A stretch of DNA of 64,000 nucleotides from Streptomyces chartreusis NRRL 3882 (GTDB lineage Bacteria > Actinomycetota > Actinomycetes > Streptomycetales > Streptomycetaceae). The stretch lies in assembly GCF_900236475.1 (NCBI RefSeq), contig NZ_LT963352.1, positions 5,130,001 through 5,194,000 of the forward strand, given 5' to 3'. Made by a program: the position numbers and the translations under genes. Positions 39,511 to 47,076 of this stretch are shown one piece after another; within the stretch, counting starts at the first letter, position 1; every line of letters begins with the position of its first letter. A model generated the notes under the pieces. That model had not been told where the DNA came from, made no database searches, and saw only the letters and a program-made list of their open reading frames with translations.

Positions 39511-40998
39511 GTGTTCAGTCGTCGACATGCGATACGTCTCGGTCTCACCACCGGCGCCGTCGGGGCGGTCGGCGCGGCGGGCGGGGTCTTCCGGACGCTC
39601 ACCGCCGGACAGCCGGCCGCGGCCGCGACCCCGGCAGCCGGGAAGGCCTCCGCGGCCGCACCGGTCGAACCGTTCTCGGTGCCGCTGACGATTCCGCCGG
39701 TCCTGGCCCCGTACCGCCGTACCGGAACCGCCGACTTCTACCGCATCACGATGCGCCGCACCGGCGTGGAGATCCTGCCGGGCACCCGCACCGACGCCCT
39801 GACCTACAACGGCTCGTTCACGGGCCCCACCATCCGCGCCCGCACCGGCCGGACCACCGTCGTCCAGCAGATCAACGCGCTCGACATGCCGACCTCGGTG
39901 CATCTGCACGGCGGCAACAACCCCGTGGCGCACGACGGCGGGATGATGGACACCATCGCGCCCGGCGGCAAGCGGACGTACGTGTACGAGAACGAGCAGC
40001 CCGGCGCCACCCTGTGGACGCACGACCACGCGCACCACATGGAGTCCGAGCACGTCTACCGGGGCCTGTCCGGTCTCTACCTGCTGCGGGACCCCGCCGA
40101 GGACGGGCTGGGCCTGCCGGCCGGGAAGTACGACGTCCCCCTGGTCCTGCGGGACGCGCAGTTCGACGGCAACGCCCAGCTGGTCTACACGATGGACGAC
40201 GCGGAGAACCGCACGACCATCCTGGTCAACGGCAGGCCCTGGCCGTACATGAAGGTCGAGGCCCGCAAGTACCGCTTCCGACTGGTCAACTCGTGCAACC
40301 TGCGCATCTTCGTCCTGGCGCTGTCCGACGGCTCGGCCACCCAGCACCCCGTGCGGCAGATCGGCACCGACGGCGGTCTGCTCGCCGCCCCCGCCGAGAC
40401 GCCCGTGCTGGTCCTGTCCCCGGGCGAACGCATCGACTTCGTCGTCGACTTCTCGAAGTACGCGCCCGGCACCAGGCTCACCCTCGCCAACATGCTGGGC
40501 CCCGGTCCGACCGAACTCGTCGGCCAGGTCATGCGGTTCGACGTCGGTGAGCGGACCGCCGACAGCAGCCGGGTGCCCGACACCCTCGCCACGCTGCCGG
40601 CGCTGCCGAAGCCGACCGTGGAGCGCAGCTTCGAACTCTCCATGGACGAGCCCGGCTCCGGCGGCCACCAGGCGTACATCAACGGCAGGACCTTCGACCC
40701 GGACCGCATCGACACCCACATCGAGTGGGGCAGCACCGAGGTGTGGACGGTCACCAACAAGAGCGCCACCGTGCCGCACAACTTCCACACGCACCTGGTG
40801 CAGTTCCGCATTCTCGAACGGGACGGGCAGCCGCCGTATCCGGCGGAGACCGGCTGGAAGGACACCGTGCTGCTCTTTCCCGGCCAGACGGCGAAACTCC
40901 AGCTCACTTTCGATTCACACCGCGGTGTTTATCCGTACCACTGCCACATGATCGACCACAGCGCCATGGGAATGATGGCGCAAATGAAGATCGCCTGA
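39511..40998 (+). CDS. Tat-exported multicopper oxidase (phenoxazinone-synthase-like)
   Basis: A 495-aa three-domain copper oxidase. The GTG start has AAGGA 7 nt upstream, giving a twin-arginine signal VFSRRHAIRLGL and a long Ala-rich h-region. All four copper-binding motifs are present: HLHGGN, WTHDHAHH, HNFHTHLVQF and YHCHMIDHSAMGMM. Related actinobacterial oxidases include phenoxazinone synthase, which couples o-aminophenols. That fits the downstream genes for 3-amino-4-hydroxybenzoate, itself an o-aminophenol. It is the first gene of the plus-strand operon. Bilirubin-oxidase/CotA-like activity is an alternative. Confidence 0.9.
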   Translation: MFSRRHAIRLGLTTGAVGAVGAAGGVFRTLTAGQPAAAATPAAGKASAAAPVEPFSVPLTIPPVLAPYRRTGTADFYRITMRRTGVEILPGTRTDALTYNGSFTGPTIRARTGRTTVVQQINALDMPTSVHLHGGNNPVAHDGGMMDTIAPGGKRTYVYENEQPGATLWTHDHAHHMESEHVYRGLSGLYLLRDPAEDGLGLPAGKYDVPLVLRDAQFDGNAQLVYTMDDAENRTTILVNGRPWPYMKVEARKYRFRLVNSCNLRIFVLALSDGSATQHPVRQIGTDGGLLAAPAETPVLVLSPGERIDFVVDFSKYAPGTRLTLANMLGPGPTELVGQVMRFDVGERTADSSRVPDTLATLPALPKPTVERSFELSMDEPGSGGHQAYINGRTFDPDRIDTHIEWGSTEVWTVTNKSATVPHNFHTHLVQFRILERDGQPPYPAETGWKDTVLLFPGQTAKLQLTFDSHRGVYPYHCHMIDHSAMGMMAQMKIA

Positions 40999-41038
40999 GT
41001 TTTCCGGACCTGAGTTTCCGGGACCTGAGTTTTCCGGA
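40994..41038 (+). repeat. Three tandem 15-bp repeats between oxidase and ligase genes
   Basis: CCTGAGTTTTCCGGA (40994-41008), CCTGAGTTTCCGGGA (41009-41023) and CCTGAGTTTTCCGGA (41024-41038) are contiguous. The oxidase stop codon lies inside the first copy, and the last runs into the ligase ribosome-binding site (TTTCCGGAAAGGAGG). The repeats are unusually T-rich for this region. They may be a slippage product or an intercistronic regulatory or mRNA-processing element. Confidence 0.85.
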
Positions 41039-41048
41039 AAGGAGGACC

Positions 41049-43400
41049 ATGACCACCGAAGCAATTCCCAGCCCCTACGCCCGCCGCGTCCTCGCGGCAC
41101 TGGGCAGGGACCCGACCCGTGTCGTCCTGCACCGGCCGGACACGACGGTGACGGCCGGCGCGCTGCGGGCATCCGTCCTGGGCAGCGCCGCGCTGCTGCA
41201 CTCCCAGGGCATCCGCCCCGGCACCACCGTCGCCATCCTGACCGGCCCCAACCACCCGCTGATGCTCAGCGCCCGCTACGCCGTCCATCTGCTCGGCGCC
41301 ACCTCCGTCTACGTCCGCTCGATGAACCCCCGCACGGACACCGAGACGTTCTCGGTCGCCACCCAGACCGGGCTGCTGCGTGACCTCGGTGTGTCGCTGC
41401 TGCTCGTGGACGAGGCGGACGAGGAGAGCGCGGCCCGCGGCAGATGGCTGGCGCGGCGGCGGCCCGGCCTGACCGTGCGGGCGATCCCGCGCACGGCGGA
41501 CGGGCACGACACCGTGCCGCCGGCCCTGTCGCCGAGCCCCGACGACCTGGCCGTCGTCGACTTCACCAGCGGCAGCACCGGGCGGCCCAAGATGGTCGCG
41601 CAACGCTACGGCACCCGCGAGCACCTCGTCGGCCGGCTGGCCTCCGGCCTCGATCCGAGGGGACCGGCGACACTGCTGTCCGTCACGCCGGTCAGCCACA
41701 CCACGGCACCCATGGCGGACGCCGTGCTGTGCGCGGGTGGCACGGTCGTCCTGCACGACGAGTTCGACGCCGACGCGACCCTGACGGCGATCGCCGAACT
41801 CGGGGTGACCGACGTGTACCTGGCGGTGCCCCACCTGTACCGCCTGCTCGACCACCCGCTGGTCACGTCGTACGACCTGTCGTCGCTGCGCCGCATCACG
41901 TACAGCGGCACCCCGGCCGCGCCCGAGCGGGTCCGGCAGGCGGTCCGGGTCTTCGGCGACGTACTGATCCAGGTGTACGGCACCACGGAGGCGGGCGGCA
42001 TCAGCAGCCTCACCCCGCTCGACCACCGCGAGCCGGAACTGCTGGGCTCGGCCGGCCGGCCCTTCCCCTGGGTACGCGTCGAGATCCGGGAGCCGGACTC
42101 GGGCACACCGCTGGGGCGGGGGCGGAGCGGCGAGATCTGGATCAACTCGCCGACGGTGTCGGCCGGTTACCTCGACGACGCGGAGCTGACCGCGGCGACC
42201 TATCGGGACGGCTGGCTGCGCACCGGCGACCTAGGCCACTGGGACCGCTACGGCTATCTCCGGCTGGACGGCCGGGTCGGTGACGTCATCAAGCACGGCG
42301 GGCTCAAGCTCGACCCGTCCGCCATCGAGGCGGCCCTGCTGAAGCATCCGCAGGTGCGCCAGGCTGCCGTGTTCGGCGTACGCGACGAGGACCTGGTGGA
42401 GCAGGTCCACGCCGCCGTCGAACTCCACTCGGGCGCCGGTCACACCTCCTGCGACCTGCGCGACTACGTCGCAGCCACCCTCACTCCGGAACACGCCCCA
42501 CTCAGCGTCTCGATCTGGCCCGAACTCCCCCTCACCCCCACGGGAAAGCCGGACCGAACACGGCTGCGGGGCGCCACGGCCCCGATACGAATCCGCCCGA
42601 CGCCGAAAACACCCCGCACGGAACCCCGGCCCCCGACGGAAGCCACGACCCCCTTGCCCTCGCCGGGCGACCCGGTGCCCTTGCCCTCGCCGGGCGACCC
42701 GGTGCCCTTGCCCTCGGCGGGCGGGCCGGTACCTCCGCCCTCCACGGGCGACCGGGTGCCTCCGCTCCCGGCGGACGGCTCGGCGTCCTTGCCTTCGCCG
42801 GGTGGCCCGGTGCCTGTGCCCTTGGCGGGCGGCCCGGTACCCGCGCCGCGCGCAGACGGCTTGGCACCCCTGCTCCCGGAGAGCGGTCCGGCACCACCGT
42901 CCCCGGCGGGCGGCCCGGCACCTTCGCCATCCGCGGGCGGCCGGGTGCCTCGGCTCCCGGCGGGCGGCTCGGTGCCCTTGCCCCCGGCGGGTGGGCCGGT
43001 GCCTCCGCCCTTGGCGGGCGGCCCGGTACCTCTGCCCCGCGCAGATGGCGTGGCACCTCCGCTCCCGGAGAGCGGGCCGGCACCTTCGCCCTCCGCGGGT
43101 GGTCCGGTGCCTCCGCTCACGGTGGGCGGCTCGGTGCCCCTGCCTTCGCCGGGTGGCCCGGTGCCTGTGCCCTTGGCGGGCGGCCCGGTACCTGCGCCGC
43201 GCGCAGACGGCGTGGCACCCCTGCTCCCGGAGAGCGGTCCGGCACCACCGTCCCCGGCCGGCAGGGGCCCCGCGCCGGAGCCGGTGGAGGGGCGCGGCGC
43301 CGGGCCGCCCGGGCACGGCGGCTTCGCCGGAGCAGACGTCCGCCGGTCCATCGAGCCGCGCAGGCGTACCGATCCGCGCAACAGAAAGGGCATCCCATGA
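41049..43400 (+). CDS. Aryl/acyl-AMP ligase with C-terminal Pro-Gly repeat tail
   Basis: A 783-aa protein. Residues 1-520 are an ANL-superfamily adenylating enzyme: P-loop DFTSGSTGRPKMVAQRYG, VYGTTEAGG, GWLRTGDLGHWDRYGYLRLDGRVGDVIKHGG and the catalytic-Lys segment LPLTPTGKPDRTRL. It should activate a carboxylic acid, most simply the 3-amino-4-hydroxybenzoate made by the next two genes. Residues about 530-750 are a low-complexity tail of (P)LPxPGGPVP-like units, with no carrier-protein Ser motif. It has a strong GGAGG ribosome-binding site; its stop overlaps the aldolase ATG (ATGA). Confidence 0.9.
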   Translation: MTTEAIPSPYARRVLAALGRDPTRVVLHRPDTTVTAGALRASVLGSAALLHSQGIRPGTTVAILTGPNHPLMLSARYAVHLLGATSVYVRSMNPRTDTETFSVATQTGLLRDLGVSLLLVDEADEESAARGRWLARRRPGLTVRAIPRTADGHDTVPPALSPSPDDLAVVDFTSGSTGRPKMVAQRYGTREHLVGRLASGLDPRGPATLLSVTPVSHTTAPMADAVLCAGGTVVLHDEFDADATLTAIAELGVTDVYLAVPHLYRLLDHPLVTSYDLSSLRRITYSGTPAAPERVRQAVRVFGDVLIQVYGTTEAGGISSLTPLDHREPELLGSAGRPFPWVRVEIREPDSGTPLGRGRSGEIWINSPTVSAGYLDDAELTAATYRDGWLRTGDLGHWDRYGYLRLDGRVGDVIKHGGLKLDPSAIEAALLKHPQVRQAAVFGVRDEDLVEQVHAAVELHSGAGHTSCDLRDYVAATLTPEHAPLSVSIWPELPLTPTGKPDRTRLRGATAPIRIRPTPKTPRTEPRPPTEATTPLPSPGDPVPLPSPGDPVPLPSAGGPVPPPSTGDRVPPLPADGSASLPSPGGPVPVPLAGGPVPAPRADGLAPLLPESGPAPPSPAGGPAPSPSAGGRVPRLPAGGSVPLPPAGGPVPPPLAGGPVPLPRADGVAPPLPESGPAPSPSAGGPVPPLTVGGSVPLPSPGGPVPVPLAGGPVPAPRADGVAPLLPESGPAPPSPAGRGPAPEPVEGRGAGPPGHGGFAGADVRRSIEPRRRTDPRNRKGIP
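42650..43258 (+). repeat. Pro-Gly-coding repeat array in the AMP ligase
   Basis: Degenerate 27-36 bp units encode LPSPGDPVP/LPSAGGPVP-like sequence. The clearest large copy is 42790-42907, repeated at 43141-43258 with two mismatches; the offset of 351 bp is a multiple of three. The array stays in frame throughout. Confidence 0.88.
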
Positions 43401-44389
43401 CCGCGTTCGGCCACTTCGCCAGGTCACTGAGGCTGCGGCGGCTCTACCGTCACAGCACGGCCGGCCTGATGATCACCCCTCTCGACCACTCGATCAGCGA
43501 CGGACCCGTCGTACCCAAGGGCACGAGCCTCGACCACCTCGCCGGGCAGCTCGCTGCCGGCGGCGCGGACGCGGTCGTCGTGCACAAGGGCAGCGTCCGC
43601 CACATCAGCCCGGAGCGGTTCGCCGCGATGTCGCTGATCATCCACCTCAACGCGTCCACCAGCCAGGCGCTCGACCCCGACGCGAAGTACGTGGTGACGC
43701 AGGTCGAGGAGGCCCTCCGGCTCGGCGCGGACGCGGTGAGCGTCCACGTCAACGTCGGCTCCGACGACGAGCGGCAGCAGATCGGCGACCTCGGCCGGAT
43801 CGCCGACGCCTGCGACCGGTGGAACCTGCCGCTGCTCGCCATGGTGTATCCGCGCGGCCCCCGGGTCACCGACCCGCGCGACCCGGACCTGGTGGCGCAC
43901 GCCGTCACCGTCGCCTCCGACCTGGGCGCGGACCTGGTCAAGACCGTCTTCCTCGGCTCGACCGCGGAGATGCTCGACCTGACCGCCGCCTGCCCGGTGC
44001 CCGTCCTGGTCGCGGGCGGTCCCGCGATGCCCACCGAGGAGGACGTGCTGGCCTACGTCCGGGACGCCCTGGCCGGCGGTGCCGGCGGAGTGGCGATGGG
44101 CCGCAACATCTTCCAGGCCTCCGATCCACGGCGGCTCGCCGCCAAGGTGGCCCGGCTGATCCACCACTTCCCGGAGCAGCACTTCGCCCCGCTCGCCTTC
44201 CAGGCCGCCGACGCACACCGGGACGAGCGCCTGACCCCCGATCACCTGGACGCCCCGGCCCACCTCGGCGCGCCCGGCTCCCCGCTCGACCGCGACACCC
44301 GCACCGACCGCGACACCCACCACCTCTCCGACGTTCCACACTCGACAGGAGGTCCGCACCATGACGGACGCAAAACTGTGCTGGCTTGA
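43397..44389 (+). CDS. griI: 2-amino-4,5-dihydroxy-6-oxo-7-(phosphooxy)heptanoate synthase-type aldolase (GriI-like)
   Basis: A 330-aa class I DhnA-type aldolase. It has MITPLDHSISDGPVVPKGT, HVNVGSDDERQQI, the Schiff-base Lys region LGADLVKTVFLGST, and a GGAGGVAMGRNIFQ phosphate-binding end. In Streptomyces griseus GriI condenses aspartate semialdehyde with dihydroxyacetone phosphate, the first step to 3-amino-4-hydroxybenzoate. The next gene is the GriH partner, and pairing of these two is diagnostic. The C-terminal 50 residues are a His/Asp/Pro-rich extension overlapping the next gene by 29 nt. The ATG overlaps the ligase stop. Confidence 0.92.
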   Translation: MTAFGHFARSLRLRRLYRHSTAGLMITPLDHSISDGPVVPKGTSLDHLAGQLAAGGADAVVVHKGSVRHISPERFAAMSLIIHLNASTSQALDPDAKYVVTQVEEALRLGADAVSVHVNVGSDDERQQIGDLGRIADACDRWNLPLLAMVYPRGPRVTDPRDPDLVAHAVTVASDLGADLVKTVFLGSTAEMLDLTAACPVPVLVAGGPAMPTEEDVLAYVRDALAGGAGGVAMGRNIFQASDPRRLAAKVARLIHHFPEQHFAPLAFQAADAHRDERLTPDHLDAPAHLGAPGSPLDRDTRTDRDTHHLSDVPHSTGGPHHDGRKTVLA

Positions 44390-45476
44390 CATCCGCCGCG
44401 CCGGCACCGCCACCCAGGCCGTCCTCGAAGAGGCCCTGCACCAGCGCATCGACGGCATCGTCGCCGCCGACCCGGCCGCCTTCGCCGGCCTGCCTCCCAC
44501 CGTCCGCAAGGTCCTGCTCTTCGAGGACGGCCTCGACTCCGTCCCCGCCGACCTGGGCGCCGCCGACCTGGTGGTCGTCCCGGGCCCCCGCGAGGACCGG
44601 GCCGCGCTCCAGGAGGCCCACCCGGACGTCGAGTTCGGCCGCTACGTGGAGATCGTCGACGCCGACACCCTGGAGGACGCCTGCCTGGCGGCCCGCCTGG
44701 AGCCGTGGAGCGTGCTGGACTTCCGTGACCCCACCAAGATCCCGCTGGAGATCGTGATCGCGGCCGCCACCGGCGCACCGGGCTCGATCATCACCACCGC
44801 GTCCAACACCGAGGAGGCCGAGATCATCTACGGCGTCCTGGAACTGGGCTCGGACGGCGTCCTGATGCGGGCCAGCACCGTCGGCGACGCCACGGCCCTG
44901 CGCACCGCCGCCAGCGCCCGGGGCGGCGAGATCGACCTGGTGGAACTGACCGTCACCCGGACCACGCACATCGGCATGGGGGAGCGGGCCTGCGTCGACA
45001 CCACGACCCACTTCCGCAAGGACGAGGGCATCCTCGTCGGCTCGCACTCCAAGGGCATGGTGCTGTGCGTCAGCGAGACCCACCCGCTGCCGTACATGCC
45101 GACCCGTCCGTTCCGGGTCAACGCCGGCGCCCTGCACTCGTACACCGTCTCGCAGGCCGGCCGCACCCACTACCTGAGCGAACTCCACGCCGGCAGCAAG
45201 GTGCTGGCCGTCGACGTCAAGGGCCGCACACGGCCCGTCAGCGTCGGCCGCGTCAAGATCGAGACCCGTCCGCTGATCTCCATCGACGCGGTCGCCCCCA
45301 GCGGGCAGACGGTCAACCTGATCCTCCAGGACGACTGGCACGTCCGGGTCCTCGGCCCGAACGCCTCGGTCCTCAACTCCACGGAGCTGAAGCCGGGCGA
45401 CACCATCCTCGGGCACCTGCCCACTGCGGACCGCCATGTCGGCTACCCGATCGACGAGTTCTGCCTGGAGAAGTGA
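44361..45476 (+). CDS. griH: 3-dehydroquinate synthase II family enzyme, 3,4-AHBA synthase (GriH-like)
   Basis: A 371-aa DHQ-synthase-II protein. It contains DFRDPTKIPLEIVIAAATG, LGSDGVLMRASTV, GMGERACVDTTTHFRKDEG and MPTRPFRVNAGALHSYT, typical of the family. In the grixazone pathway GriH converts the C7N product of GriI into 3-amino-4-hydroxybenzoic acid. Archaeal homologues make dehydroquinate for the shikimate route, but the adjacent GriI-like gene and AMP ligase favour AHBA here. AGGAGG lies before the ATG inside the upstream gene. It is the last gene of the operon and is followed by a hairpin. Confidence 0.92.
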   Translation: MTDAKLCWLDIRRAGTATQAVLEEALHQRIDGIVAADPAAFAGLPPTVRKVLLFEDGLDSVPADLGAADLVVVPGPREDRAALQEAHPDVEFGRYVEIVDADTLEDACLAARLEPWSVLDFRDPTKIPLEIVIAAATGAPGSIITTASNTEEAEIIYGVLELGSDGVLMRASTVGDATALRTAASARGGEIDLVELTVTRTTHIGMGERACVDTTTHFRKDEGILVGSHSKGMVLCVSETHPLPYMPTRPFRVNAGALHSYTVSQAGRTHYLSELHAGSKVLAVDVKGRTRPVSVGRVKIETRPLISIDAVAPSGQTVNLILQDDWHVRVLGPNASVLNSTELKPGDTILGHLPTADRHVGYPIDEFCLEK

Positions 45477-45569
45477 GCGCGGCACACCACCCGACACCAG
45501 ACGCCGTAGCGACCGCACCAGCCCCGGGCCCCACCGGCCCGTGCCGAGCGCCCGCACGGCCCCGCCCCG

Positions 45570-45592
45570 CCCCGGCACCCCACGTGCCGGGG
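45570..45592. terminator. Hairpin terminator after the AHBA operon
   Basis: CCCCGGCAC (45570-45578) pairs with GTGCCGGGG (45584-45592) around a 5-nt loop. It lies in the 242-bp C-rich gap between the convergent GriH-like and response-regulator genes, and probably serves both. Confidence 0.7.
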
Positions 45593-45718
45593 CCGGCGCG
45601 CGTTTGGCCACGGCCGGCAGGGCCCCCGCGCCCGCCGGCCCCGTCCCGCGCCCGCTCACCGATCCGGCCCCCTCACCCGCCGGCCCCGTCCCGCGCCCGT
45701 CCCTTCCCGAACGGGCCC

Positions 45719-46324
45719 TCACAGCAGCCCGTGTTCCCCGGCGATCCGCGCCGCGTCGAACCGATTCCGTCCACCCAGCTTCTTGATCGCGGCGGACGTC
45801 AGATTCCGTACCGTTCCCGCCGCCAGGTACAGCTCGCCCGCGATCTCCTTCACGGTCGCCCCGCCGGCCGTCAGCCGCAGCACGTCCATCTCCCGGGTGC
45901 TCAGCGACAACTCCCCGACGGCGACGGGCCGCAGCAGCGACGGGTCGACGGTCAGACAGCCACCCGCGACACCCATGAGCGTCGTGACGAGCTGGGGCAG
46001 CCGGGCGTTCTTCGGTACGACGCCCAGGGCGCCGGCCGCCACGGCCCGGTCCACGACCGACGACGTGGCCGCCCCCACCAGCAGCGCGACCCCGCACTTG
46101 GGATGCCGGCTCCGTACGTCGGTGGCGACGCGCAGCGCCTTGCCGCCCATCGTGGACTCGCCGAGCAGCAGCACCGTCGGCCGGTGCCGTTCCACGGCCG
46201 GCTGGACGGCGTCGTACGACGTGGCCAGGCCGACGACCTCCAGCCCGTCGACGCCGTTGAGCGTCTCGGCGAAGGCCTCCAGCACGAGTTGGTGATCACC
46301 TGCGAGGACTATCCGTATCGACAT
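45719..46324 (-). CDS. NarL-type response regulator-like protein without phosphoacceptor Asp
   Basis: A 201-aa protein. The receiver-like domain (IRIVLAGDHQLVLEAFAETL) is joined to a LuxR/GerE helix-turn-helix: LSTREMDVLRLTAGGATVKE, then LYLAAGTVRNLTSAAIKKLG. In normal receivers the phosphorylated Asp follows the third strand (VLLLD). Here the sequence is VLLLGESTMGG, so the Asp is Gly, while the conserved Lys (VVPKNA) remains. It is an atypical, phosphorylation-independent regulator, as found in several antibiotic clusters. There is no histidine kinase nearby. It is likely a pathway regulator of the adjacent biosynthetic operons. Confidence 0.9.
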   Translation of the reverse strand: MSIRIVLAGDHQLVLEAFAETLNGVDGLEVVGLATSYDAVQPAVERHRPTVLLLGESTMGGKALRVATDVRSRHPKCGVALLVGAATSSVVDRAVAAGALGVVPKNARLPQLVTTLMGVAGGCLTVDPSLLRPVAVGELSLSTREMDVLRLTAGGATVKEIAGELYLAAGTVRNLTSAAIKKLGGRNRFDAARIAGEHGLL

Positions 46325-46399
46325 GCTCGACCCCCGTACGGCAGGACTAAGGCAAAGACTCGGGAAAGACAGCGGAACTGGTGCGTCGTCGGGTGCGCG

Positions 46400-46918
46400 T
46401 CAGCCGGAGGGGGCACGCCACGTCTCGTGCAGCCGGACCAACCGCTCCACCACCGCCTGTGCCGCCTTCTCGAGGCTGGGGCCGTCGCTGCGCATGTCGA
46501 CCTCGACGTGCTCGGCGCCGGCCGGCAGGGAAGCCGCGACGACACCCGACAGGACGCGGAAGGACGGGGCCAGTTCCTCGCCTCCGCTTCCGCCCGGGAC
46601 GACCACGACGCTGGCGGTGACCGGCCCGAGGTCGGCGGCGATCTGACCGGTCAGCGCGGCGAAGCTCTCCGGCCGTTCCACATCGGCTTGATACGGCAGC
46701 GCGACCAGCCCGATTCCGGCCAGTTCCTTGCACAGGAACGCCGCGTTCGTGGCCGCGTCGTCACCGCGCCCGGGGTGCCCCGCGCCGACCACCGCGACGG
46801 CGGCACCCAACGCGCACAGCTGACTGGCGACCCGCCGCCCGACGCCGGTGGTGGCATCGACGACAAGGACGACACAGCCGTGCAAAGGCGGTAGTACATG
46901 TGCGACTGTGTGCGACAC
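46400..46918 (-). CDS. Rossmann-fold SDR-like protein lacking the catalytic motif
   Basis: A 172-aa protein from the GTG at 46918 (AGGAG upstream). The N-terminus VLVVDATTGVGRRVASQLCA is an SDR-type dinucleotide-binding loop. ALPYQADVERPESFAALTGQ corresponds to the D-V segment, but no YxxxK follows and the protein is 80 residues shorter than classical SDRs. It may be a non-catalytic or truncated SDR acting as a sensor. It lies 75 bp upstream of the response-regulator gene in the same orientation and is divergent from the LuxR-type gene. Confidence 0.65.
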   Translation of the reverse strand: MSHTVAHVLPPLHGCVVLVVDATTGVGRRVASQLCALGAAVAVVGAGHPGRGDDAATNAAFLCKELAGIGLVALPYQADVERPESFAALTGQIAADLGPVTASVVVVPGGSGGEELAPSFRVLSGVVAASLPAGAEHVEVDMRSDGPSLEKAAQAVVERLVRLHETWRAPSG

Positions 46919-47038
46919 CGGAACTCCTGACCGGGTAACGTGGCCAATATGTGAACGATCTACGGGGGTTCTTCGCACGCCTTGCGGCGCCCCCGTGCCG
47001 CGTCGCTGCTCCCGAGCCGGCGCGGCCGCCCGGTCCGG

Positions 47039-47060
47039 ACATGTGGTTCACATGTGGTTC
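47039..47060 (+). repeat. Tandem 11-bp repeat before the TrmB/LuxR-type regulator
   Basis: ACATGTGGTTC occurs twice head-to-tail (47039-47049, 47050-47060), ending just before the GGGGGAG ribosome-binding site. The overlapping CACATGTG is palindromic. A related ATATGTGAAC word lies at 46947-46956 in the same divergent promoter. It is a candidate autoregulatory operator. Confidence 0.6.
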
Positions 47061-47076
47061 AAGGGGGAGACGCCAC

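Noticed and set aside
42231..43427. Several long minus-strand frames over the AMP-ligase tail
   Set aside because: They are shadows of a triplet-periodic repeat array; the plus frame continues from a complete ANL domain and overlaps the next gene's ATG.
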